From positions 1-64,000 of the forward strand of contig JAQBQE010000025.1 in the NCBI GenBank assembly GCA_028287135.1: a stretch of 64,000 nucleotides of DNA, given 5' to 3'. This DNA comes from Myxococcales bacterium. Lineage in GTDB: Bacteria; Myxococcota_A; Polyangia; Haliangiales; Haliangiaceae. Shown here piece after piece: positions 21,570 to 28,367 of this stretch (the stretch's first letter is position 1; every line of letters begins with the position of its first letter). The translations under genes were made by a program, and so were the position numbers. The notes under the pieces are model-generated. The model saw nothing but the letters and a program-made list of their open reading frames with translations, was not told where the DNA came from and did not search any database.

Positions 21570-22658
21570 TCACTTTGGCCGCGGGTCGGCGAGGTCGGCA
21601 CCGGGGCGTCGCACACCGTTCCGCAGCTGCAGCGTGCGCTCGGCGAGGACGCGCATGGTGTTGCGGACCTCGACCATGATCTCGGGGTTCGCGTCGAGCG
21701 CCTCGTGACTCGTCGCGTACGGCTCGTAGTACCCGATGTATCGATCGAGATCCCCGTGCGCACCGGCCGGCTCGAGATCCATGTCGGTCAGGGTGTCGTG
21801 CAGACTCCGGCGCAGGACATCCGCGCCTTCGGTGTCGCCGTGAACGATCACCGAGAACACCCGACCTGCCAGATGACGTGGATAACTCCACCCCGCGAGC
21901 TCGAGGGCCTTGGCGCTCGCCGCGTCCTTGCCGTGCGTCGACGACGGGTCGGGATTGCCGCCGTCCGCACAGACCAGCCGATCGAGCATCAGCTTGAGCG
22001 GCGACGGTGCCTGGTACCAGTAGACGGGCGTGATGATCGCGATGCCATGCGCGGCGACCCACAGTGGATAGATCTCGTTCATCCAGTCCTGGGTCTGCCC
22101 GAGCGCGTGATTCGGGTAACACGAGCACGGCCAGTGGCAGAGCGGCATCGCCGTCGACGCGCACGCCTTGCACGGATAGATCTTGCGACCGTACTCGCTC
22201 GCGAGATTCGACAGGTCGAGGAGGTCGACGTGACACTTTGCGGCGCGCAGCTCGTCGCAGGCCTCCGCGGCGATCCGGAACGTCTTCGACAGCTCGCTCG
22301 GGCAGGTGTGCTCGCTGCGTGAGCTGGACGAGATCACGAGGATGCGCGTCGGTCCGACATGGTCGTGAAGCGCCTGTGCGGCGTGGATCGCGTCGCGGGC
22401 CGCGAGCCACTCGATCGACAGCTCGAAGCTCGGGTCGGAGAAGCCCTCTCCTCCCCTGCGCGTCCGCGGCCACTTGCGTGCGCTGGTGTAGCCGTCCCAC
22501 GCGACCGCCTCGATCGCGTCGATCTCGGTCGCCACCTTGTCGAACGCAGGGTCGACGAACTGCGCGCGGAACCGCTCGCGGAACTCGTCGCGGGTCAGCT
22601 GCACGCTGGGCGAGCCCTTGCGGATCTCGAGCTCGAGGTTCGGATCAGGTGGCGTCAT
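21570..22658 (-). CDS. NADPH-dependent FMN reductase-like flavoprotein with cysteine cluster
   Basis: A 362-residue protein. Residues ~95-330 have the flavodoxin-like fold of FMN reductases: TRILVISSSSRSEHTCPSE (phosphate loop), WVAAHGIAIITPVYWYQAPSPLKLMLDRL, and GRVFSVIVHGDTEGADVLR. An additional N-terminal helical region (1-90) is not usual. Around residues 162-185 there are five cysteines in the pattern CX2CX7CX3CXC (YPCKAC...CHWPCSC), in the place where iron-sulfur flavoproteins of this superfamily carry their cluster ligands. It overlaps the start of nothing downstream but shares ATGA (22655-22658) with the upstream GST gene, so the two are co-transcribed. Confidence 0.75.
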   Translation of the reverse strand: MTPPDPNLELEIRKGSPSVQLTRDEFRERFRAQFVDPAFDKVATEIDAIEAVAWDGYTSARKWPRTRRGGEGFSDPSFELSIEWLAARDAIHAAQALHDHVGPTRILVISSSSRSEHTCPSELSKTFRIAAEACDELRAAKCHVDLLDLSNLASEYGRKIYPCKACASTAMPLCHWPCSCYPNHALGQTQDWMNEIYPLWVAAHGIAIITPVYWYQAPSPLKLMLDRLVCADGGNPDPSSTHGKDAASAKALELAGWSYPRHLAGRVFSVIVHGDTEGADVLRRSLHDTLTDMDLEPAGAHGDLDRYIGYYEPYATSHEALDANPEIMVEVRNTMRVLAERTLQLRNGVRRPGADLADPRPK

Positions 22659-23368
22659 CGATCGAGCTCCGGGTAGTGGCGGAAGATCCCGCTCTGGTTG
22701 AACGGCAGCCGCCGCGGCGACGCCAGGTAACTCGCGATCCGTGGACGCTCGGCGATCCGATCACGCAGCGCCATCAGCTTGGGCAGGTCGCCGGCGATCC
22801 GCGCGAGCGCGCGCGGGAATGCGTAGCGCAGCCCCTCGATCACCTGGAATGCCGCCAGATCCGCATAGCTGACCCGATCTCCTGCGAGGAACCTGCCATC
22901 ACTGGTTCGATCATGGCCGAGCAGTCGCTCGAGGTATCCGAGGAACATCGGCATGCGGACCTCGCGGAACACACGTGCACGCTGCGCGGCCGCCTCGCGT
23001 TGCTTCTCGTAGACGTCCATCACCGAGATCGGGTGATGCGTGTCGTGCACCTCGTTCACGAGGTCCGCGATCGTCAGCGCGATCGCGTGCGCGTGCAGTC
23101 TTCCTGCTTCGTCCGCGGGCGCGAGGCCGTGGCGCTCACCGAGGTACCGCGTGATCGCCACGGTCTGCGGGATCACCAGGTCACCGGCGCGCAGCACGGG
23201 CACCGCGAACGCCCACGGCGCCAGCTCGCCCTCGAGCGCGGCCTCGATCCGGTCGGGATCCTTGCGGCCGATGTCGACGTAGTCGAGGCCCGCATCCTCG
23301 AGCACGAGCCGGACGAACTCGCCGCGTCCCTGGATCTCGGGCCAGTAGAACAGCTCGTACCTCGGCAT
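22655..23368 (-). CDS. glutathione S-transferase family protein
   Basis: 237 residues. An N-terminal thioredoxin-like GSH domain (YELFYWPEIQGRGEFVRLVLEDAGL, PVLRAGDLVIPQTVAITRYLGE) is followed by the all-helical C-terminal domain (FLAGDRVSYADLAAFQVIEGL). The opening resembles the sigma/alpha-type subfamily, with Tyr as the likely GSH-activating residue. It probably conjugates or reduces electrophiles in the cytoplasm; the substrate is unknown. It leads the two-gene unit with the FMN reductase, a pairing that hints at detoxification or quinone handling. A TAGCTT hexamer ends 6 nt before the ATG. Confidence 0.88.
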   Translation of the reverse strand: MPRYELFYWPEIQGRGEFVRLVLEDAGLDYVDIGRKDPDRIEAALEGELAPWAFAVPVLRAGDLVIPQTVAITRYLGERHGLAPADEAGRLHAHAIALTIADLVNEVHDTHHPISVMDVYEKQREAAAQRARVFREVRMPMFLGYLERLLGHDRTSDGRFLAGDRVSYADLAAFQVIEGLRYAFPRALARIAGDLPKLMALRDRIAERPRIASYLASPRRLPFNQSGIFRHYPELDR

Positions 23369-23374
23369 GCCCGA

Positions 23375-23380
23375 AAGCTA
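23375..23380 (-). promoter_or_regulatory. -10-like element TAGCTT, 6 nt before the GST gene
   Basis: Minus strand: TAGCTT, TCGGGC, ATG (23368). There is no ribosome-binding site; another candidate leaderless start. Confidence 0.45.
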
Positions 23381-23449
23381 GCGCCGCTGGGAGCAGCCGC
23401 TTGCTTCGTGAGATGACGCTCGCCGCGCGATCAGATGCGGACCCGATCA

Positions 23450-23473
23450 CGGCGCACTCGTAGGCGTGCGCCG
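23450..23473 (-). terminator. perfect 8-bp stem-loop after arfB
   Basis: CGGCGCAC (23450-23457) and GTGCGCCG (23466-23473) with an 8-nt loop lie 10 bases past the arfB stop. There is no U-tract on either strand. Confidence 0.45.
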
Positions 23474-23482
23474 TAGGCCCGG

Positions 23483-23905
23483 TCAGTCCCCGGCGCCGCG
23501 CCGGTTCTTCTTGATCTCGGACTTGTGACGTTTGTCGGCGACGCGACGGCGCTTGGCGCCCTTGGAGACCTTGGTCGGGCGCCGGGTCTTCGGGCGATCG
23601 AGGGCGGCGCGCACGATCAGCACGAGCTTGCTCTCCGCGTCCTCGCGGTTCTTCATCTGATCGCGCGTGAGCGTCGAGGTCACGATCAACGTGCCATCGG
23701 TCGTGAGCTTGCTGCGCAGCTTCTGCAGGAGCCACACCCGATCCTCGGCACGGAGGACCGGAGAGCTCTCGATGTTCCAGCGCAGGTCGACCTTGCTCGA
23801 GACCTTGTTGACGTTCTGCCCGCCGGCGCCACCCGAACGCGCGAACGAGATCGACAGCTCCCCGGAAGGGATCGTCAGCCACGGGGTGATCACGAGGTCC
23901 TGCAC
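23483..23905 (-). CDS. arfB: alternative ribosome-rescue peptidyl-tRNA hydrolase ArfB (YaeJ)
   Basis: A 140-residue class-I release-factor-like protein. It has the catalytic GGQ (residues 28-30, in SGGAGGQNVNKV) but no stop-codon recognition domain. The C-terminus is a long basic tail (KTRRPTKVSKGAKRRRVADKR...) of the type that enters the empty mRNA channel of stalled ribosomes. It releases peptides from non-stop complexes. The start is GTG 23905. It is monocistronic, divergent from the hydrolase gene. Confidence 0.95.
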   Translation of the reverse strand: MQDLVITPWLTIPSGELSISFARSGGAGGQNVNKVSSKVDLRWNIESSPVLRAEDRVWLLQKLRSKLTTDGTLIVTSTLTRDQMKNREDAESKLVLIVRAALDRPKTRRPTKVSKGAKRRRVADKRHKSEIKKNRRGAGD

Positions 23906-23962
23906 GGCGGTCGCAACGTAGCGCGTCGTGCGCGGGCGCGCGAGGCATGGAATGGTGCACGC

Positions 23963-25009
23963 ATGCGCGCCATGCTCGTGCTCGGTCTACCGTTCTTTCT
24001 GGTGACGGCGTGCGCGGCGACGCCACCGCCGGCGCACACCCACGGATCAGCGCCCACCGAGAGCGCGCCGCCGGGTGCGCTCGACCCCGAGCTCGTCACC
24101 TACCGCTATCCGTACCCGGTGTCGTACCTGGACGTCAGGTCGCAAGGCCAGACGCTGCGGATGGCGTACCTCGACGTCGCGCCCGCCACGGCACCGAACG
24201 GCCGCGTCGCGTTGCTCCTCCACGGCAAGAACTTCTCGGCCGCGTACTGGGCGCCGACGATCCGCACGCTCACGGCGGCCGGGTTCCGGGTGATCGCGCC
24301 CGATCAGATCGGGTTCGGGAAGTCGGTCAAGCCCCAGGCGTACGCGTACTCGTTCGAGGCGCTCGCCGAGAACACGAAGGCGTTGTTCGATCATCTCGGC
24401 ATCGAGCGCGCGTCGGTGATCGGGCACTCGATGGGCGGCATGCTGGCGACGAGATTCGCGCTGATGTATCCCGCGAGCACCGAGCGGCTCGTACTCGTCA
24501 ATCCGATCGGTCTCGAGGACTGGCGCAAGCTCGGCGTCCCCGATGCGGAGCTCGATGACCTCTATCGCAAGGAGCTTGGCGCGTCGCCCGACTCGCTCCG
24601 CACGTACATGCGCAACGCGTACTTCGGCGGCGCGTGGAAGCCGGAGTACGAGGCGCTGCTCGAGATCCACAAGGGCTGGATGCTGCATCCCGGGTACCCG
24701 CTGGTCGCGCGAAACGCCGCGCTGACCTCGCAGATGATCTTCACCCAGCCGGTCGTGCAGGACTTCCCGCGGATCACCGTCCCGACGTTGCTGATCATCG
24801 GCCAGCGTGATCGCACCGCGATCGGCAAGGACCGCGCGACCAAGGAGCTCGCTGCGACGCTCGGCAACTATCCCGAGCTCGGCCGCCGCGCAGCAGCGAG
24901 CATCCCCGGCGCGAAGCTCGTGGAGATCGAGACCGCCGGGCACCTGCCGCAGGTCGAGGCGTTCGATGCCTACGCCCGCGCGCTGCTCGCGTTCGTCACT
25001 CCTTCGTAG
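23963..25009 (+). CDS. alpha/beta-hydrolase lipoprotein
   Basis: The frame is open far upstream, but the start at ATG 23963 gives a proper lipoprotein signal (MRAMLVLGLPFFLVTACAA). 348 residues with an alpha/beta-hydrolase fold: LLLHGKNFSAAYW (oxyanion region), the nucleophile elbow GHSMGG with Ser156, LVNPIGLEDW, the acid-bearing region TVPTLLIIGQRDR, and the catalytic His in TAGHLPQVE. It resembles soluble-epoxide-hydrolase/haloalkane-type esterases; the substrate is unknown. Its 3' end overlaps the convergent Fic-like gene by 14 bases. Confidence 0.88.
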   Translation: MRAMLVLGLPFFLVTACAATPPPAHTHGSAPTESAPPGALDPELVTYRYPYPVSYLDVRSQGQTLRMAYLDVAPATAPNGRVALLLHGKNFSAAYWAPTIRTLTAAGFRVIAPDQIGFGKSVKPQAYAYSFEALAENTKALFDHLGIERASVIGHSMGGMLATRFALMYPASTERLVLVNPIGLEDWRKLGVPDAELDDLYRKELGASPDSLRTYMRNAYFGGAWKPEYEALLEIHKGWMLHPGYPLVARNAALTSQMIFTQPVVQDFPRITVPTLLIIGQRDRTAIGKDRATKELAATLGNYPELGRRAAASIPGAKLVEIETAGHLPQVEAFDAYARALLAFVTPS

Positions 25010-25877
25010 GAGTGCCGGTGCCGGCCGCGCCGCCGCCGTTCGTGGCGCCGCCGTTCGTGCCGCCGCCATTCGTACCGGACGACTTCTTCGTCCGCTTCTT
25101 CGTCGGGCCCTTGCTGGCCTCGTCGTAGACGCGCATCTCGGTCTCGGCCGTCGTCTGCACCGCTTCGAGATACAGCGAGGTCAGGCCCAGATGATCACCG
25201 CGCAGCGCCTCGTAATACCGCTGGCGATCGATCGAGTGGACGATCGCGATCGGATAGCCACCCTCCTGGAGCAGGAGGTTCGAGGCGATCCGGATCGTGC
25301 GCCCGCTCTCCTTGGCCCACGGGAAGATCCCCATGAACTTCGAGTGGAGCGTCGCGACCTTCTCGATCACGTGGAGGTGCTTGTTCGCCGGCTCGTCGAT
25401 CCACTCGGCGAGCTTGCGCATCCCGGGGACGATCTTCTCGGGCGGCTGGATGTCGTGATAGTAGAGCCGGTGGAGAGGGTTCTCCTTGCGGAACGGGAGC
25501 CCCTTCGCCTTCTCGTCGGGCGCGAGGATCGAATAGATCTCGCGCACGGTATCGAGCTTGAACGGCTTCTTCTTGTTCGCCGCCTGCTCGGCCGCGAAGT
25601 TACATGAGTCATCGAACCGCCGGATCTCCTCGTATGAGGGGATCAGCGACGGATCACTGATGATGCTCGGATCCACCGCCGCCTTGATCTCGCTGTACGA
25701 CAGCACTTCGCCTTCGAGCGCAGCGTCGTGGTGGATCAGCGAGATGCGAAGCCGGTTGTTGAACTCTTGGCGCGCGACAGGATTCGCCGTGGCAACGCGA
25801 GCGCGCCACGCCGTCACGATGCGCTCGACCTCGCTGAAGCGAGCGTCGATGTCTTCGGTTTCTTTGTACCTAAGCAC
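24996..25877 (-). CDS. Fic-domain protein with degenerate, probably inactive active site
   Basis: 293 residues from GTG 25877, preceded by AGGA on the minus strand. The Fic fold is recognisable: LRISLIHHDAALEGEVLSYSEI (N-terminal alpha-inh-like region), LHRLYYHDIQPPEK, the central LHSKFMGIFPW... segment and GGYPIAIVHSIDRQRYYEAL. Aligned to the consensus HPFxDGNGRxxR, the motif here reads FPWAKESGRTIR. The catalytic His is Phe185, the acidic residue is Lys, and only the final Gly-Arg remain. In the inhibitory motif (S/T)xxxE(G/N) the Ser/Thr is Asp. Canonical AMP transfer is therefore unlikely. The C-terminus is a low-complexity KKRTKK/NGGG tail. It is divergent from rsmH. Confidence 0.8.
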   Translation of the reverse strand: MLRYKETEDIDARFSEVERIVTAWRARVATANPVARQEFNNRLRISLIHHDAALEGEVLSYSEIKAAVDPSIISDPSLIPSYEEIRRFDDSCNFAAEQAANKKKPFKLDTVREIYSILAPDEKAKGLPFRKENPLHRLYYHDIQPPEKIVPGMRKLAEWIDEPANKHLHVIEKVATLHSKFMGIFPWAKESGRTIRIASNLLLQEGGYPIAIVHSIDRQRYYEALRGDHLGLTSLYLEAVQTTAETEMRVYDEASKGPTKKRTKKSSGTNGGGTNGGATNGGGAAGTGTPTKE

Positions 25878-26032
25878 CTGTTATCCTGTCGTCTTTAGAA
25901 CCGGGGGAGTCTACGAGACACCATCCGGATCGTCAAGCAAGTGGGCTGATCCCTACATCTAATTGCATACGGTTTGCGAAGAGACCGCAAGATTTCTGCA
26001 ACGTTGCGCGTCCAGCGTGGTAACGACACCCC

Positions 26033-27031
26033 GTGGCTGGGTTCGACCACACATCGGTGCTGGCCGCAGAGGTCCTCGAGCACCTAGCCCCGCGAGATCA
26101 CGGGGTTTACGTCGACGGGACGCTCGGCGGCGCAGGCCATGCCGCGGCCCTGCTCGCGGCGGTCCCGACCACGTCGCTGATCGGCATCGATCGTGACCCG
26201 GCGGCGCTCGAAGCCGCCCGCGAGAAGCTCGCTCCGTTCGGTGACCGCGTTCGGCTGGTCCACGGCGAATACGCTGATATGCCACAGCTTCTTGCTGACC
26301 TCGGCACGCCGAAGGTCGACGGGATCCTGCTCGACCTCGGCGTCTCGTCACCGCAACTCGACCACGCCGAGCGCGGATTTTCGTTCGCCAAGGCCGGGCC
26401 GCTCGACATGCGGATGGATCCGACGCGCGGGAAGACTGCCCTCGAGCTGATGACCGAGCTCGATCAGGAGGAGCTCGCGGACGTGATCCGCGACCTCGGC
26501 GAGGAGCGCTACGCCAAGAAGATCGCGCGCTTGATCAAGGAGGCGATCGCCGCCGATCGACTGCACACCACGACCGAGCTCGCCGCGGTCGTCGCGCAGG
26601 CGATCCCGATCGTCGAGCAGCGCAAGTCGAAGATCCATCCGGCGACCCGCACCTTCCAGGGACTGCGGATCGCGGTCAACGCGGAGCTCGTCCAGCTCGA
26701 GCGCCTGCTGTTCGCGTACCCCGATCTGCTGCTGCCCGGCGGCCGCTGCGCGATCATCAGCTTCCACTCGCTCGAGGATCGCCTGGTCAAGAACCGGTTT
26801 CGCGATCTCGCGTGGACGACCTCGTTGCCGCGCTACCTCGCCGAGCAGGCCGGCGAGCGTGTCGAGCCGGTGTGCGAGCTCGTCACCCGCAAGGCGGTGT
26901 TCGCCAGCGACGAGGAGATCGCGCGAAACCCGCGGGCTCGCTCCGCGCGGCTGCGGGTCAGCGAACGGACCGACGCGCCGAACGTCGCCGCGATCAACGG
27001 CGGCCCGTCGCCGGTCAGTCGTTCACGCTGA
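26033..27031 (+). CDS. rsmH: 16S rRNA (cytosine1402-N4)-methyltransferase
   Basis: 332 residues from GTG 26033. Family blocks: FDHTSVLAAEVLEHLAP, the SAM loop YVDGTLGGAGHAAALL, LIGIDRDPAAL, LLDLGVSSPQLDHAERGFSF, GPLDMRMDP, and the C-terminal IISFHSLEDRLVKNRF and ARSARLRVSER. It methylates C1402 of the 16S rRNA and classically opens the dcw cluster (formerly mraW). mraZ, the usual upstream neighbour, is absent; the Fic-like gene takes its place. About 6 kb of unrelated material separates it from ftsL. Confidence 0.97.
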   Translation: MAGFDHTSVLAAEVLEHLAPRDHGVYVDGTLGGAGHAAALLAAVPTTSLIGIDRDPAALEAAREKLAPFGDRVRLVHGEYADMPQLLADLGTPKVDGILLDLGVSSPQLDHAERGFSFAKAGPLDMRMDPTRGKTALELMTELDQEELADVIRDLGEERYAKKIARLIKEAIAADRLHTTTELAAVVAQAIPIVEQRKSKIHPATRTFQGLRIAVNAELVQLERLLFAYPDLLLPGGRCAIISFHSLEDRLVKNRFRDLAWTTSLPRYLAEQAGERVEPVCELVTRKAVFASDEEIARNPRARSARLRVSERTDAPNVAAINGGPSPVSRSR

Positions 27032-27036
27032 ACGAA

Positions 27037-27079
27037 GCGGCACCCCGGGGTGACCTCCCGGTAGTATCCGGGATGCCGC
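27037..27079 (+). other. structured sequence after rsmH, with possible -10 in the loop
   Basis: It contains a 12-bp palindrome CACCCCGGGGTG (27041-27052), a hairpin TCCCGG/CCGGGA (27056-27073) with loop TAGTAT, and an outer GCGGCA/TGCCGC pairing (27037-27042 with 27074-27079). It may terminate rsmH. The loop TAGTAT ends 5 nt before ATG 27073 and may equally be a -10 element for the ATPase remnant. Confidence 0.4.
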
Positions 27080-28364
27080 GGCGGTATGGGACGGGTAGGG
27101 ATCACCTCGACGACATCATCGCTCTGGGACGCTGTGTGTTCGAGCGTCGCCAGGCTTCCGAGCCGGTTCGCGCGGCCGGTTCGCGCGGCAGAGCTGGCGC
27201 TCGAAATCGTCGAGAGGTCAGAGCAGATCGAAGCCAGCCTCGAGCTCGCGCGGATCACCGGAGCCCAACTGCCGCTCGATCGCCTGCGCGTCGCTTTCGG
27301 GCTGGAGCCGGCGGAGCTCCGGTGCCTGTACGTGCTGCTCGCGCTCGCCGTCTCCTCGGAGGTCCGCACGATCGCGCGCAGCGACGGGACGGCCACGCTC
27401 GAGGAGCTCGATCAGCTCGTGTATTCCGGTGGACCAGGCCGCGAACGGTTTGCTGACCACCTCGGGACCGACGGCAACCTGTTCGGATATGGGCTGATCG
27501 AATACGAGATGAGAGTCGCGGTCGGTTCGCTCGCCCGGTGCGAATCGCGGATCGCATGGTCGAGCTCGCCTATGGCCGAGACCGCGCCGCCTCCGAGCTT
27601 GCCGGGTTCGCGACCCTCGCGGATGCATGCGCCTCGGACCTCCTCGTCCCCGACGATGCACGACGGTCCACGCTGGTGGCCCTCCAGCGACACGTCGACA
27701 CCGGCGGTGGTCCCGTGCCCGTGCTCCGAGGCCCGGAAGGATCGGGCCGGCGTGCGCTGATCTCGACCCTCGCCCACGAGCTCGGAGCGCGCGTGCTCGT
27801 GGTCCGCTGCGGCGCGCTCCCCGAGCGTCTCGGACCGGCACTCACCGCGATCACGCGCGAGGCCACGCTGGCAGGCGCGGTCATCGTGATTGCCGACGCG
27901 GAGCTGCTCGCCGCGGATCCCGGAACAGGCCGTCCCGATCGCACAGGCGCGCTCCATGCCGCCTTCACCGGCTACGCAGGGCCGCTCGCGATCACGATGG
28001 CGCACGAGGCCTCGCCCGCAAACCTGATGCCGCTGCGGGCGGTGGGTGCGAGGACGGTCGTGTTCATGAGGCCTTCGGTGACGAATGTTTCGCACACGAC
28101 GTCCTGGTCGCTGCGCGCGGCAATCTCCGCGCATTGGATGGAGACCGATACATGGTCGGTCTGGACGTCGGCAGCGATGACGGAGTCTCCACGCGTCACC
28201 AAGCCGCACTGATCGATGCGAGGGGCAACCCCGTGACGGCATTCGCCGAGGTGAAAGGCATCCAGCGACGACGTTGTATCGTCGAGCTCGAGATCCCAAA
28301 AGAAGCCCTCGCGAACGCCGCGAACTTCGTGGTGATGACGTCCCCGCCGAAACGGAAGCGGTGA
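27073..28364 (+). pseudogene. remnant of a winged-helix AAA+ ATPase of the kind linked to phage-tail-like particle clusters
   Basis: Protein-like sequence continues through three reading frames: a start at ATG 27073 (MPRRYGTGRDHLDD...), then from ~27160 to ~27535 a helical N-terminal domain (LPLDRLRVAFGLEPAELRCLYVLLALA), then from ~27538 to ~28065 the AAA+ core (PVPVLRGPEGSGRRALISTLA as Walker A, GAVIVIADAELL as Walker B). The frame is then lost and a third segment (to 28364) reads VGLDVGSDDGV... ALIDARGNPVTAFAEVKGI, an unrelated beta-type C-terminus. The second nucleotide-binding half of such ATPases is missing. N-terminal winged-helix AAA+ ATPases of this type accompany extracellular contractile injection and similar systems; this assignment rests on pattern recognition only. 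Confidence 0.6.
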
Positions 28365-28367
28365 AAC

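Noticed and set aside
19843..22500. 885-codon minus-strand frame over ahcY and its neighbours
   Set aside because: It covers ahcY and its terminator and runs out of frame through the FMN reductase. The composition is that of antisense shadow, not protein.
22310..22560. Second gene on the plus strand opposite the FMN reductase
   Set aside because: The frame lacks start context and its product has no motif; it is antisense to well-defined flavodoxin-fold sequence.
25878..26032. mraZ or MraZ-binding repeats upstream of rsmH
   Set aside because: No open frame resembling MraZ and no GTGGG-type direct repeats. The space is only 155 bases and serves the divergent Fic-like gene.
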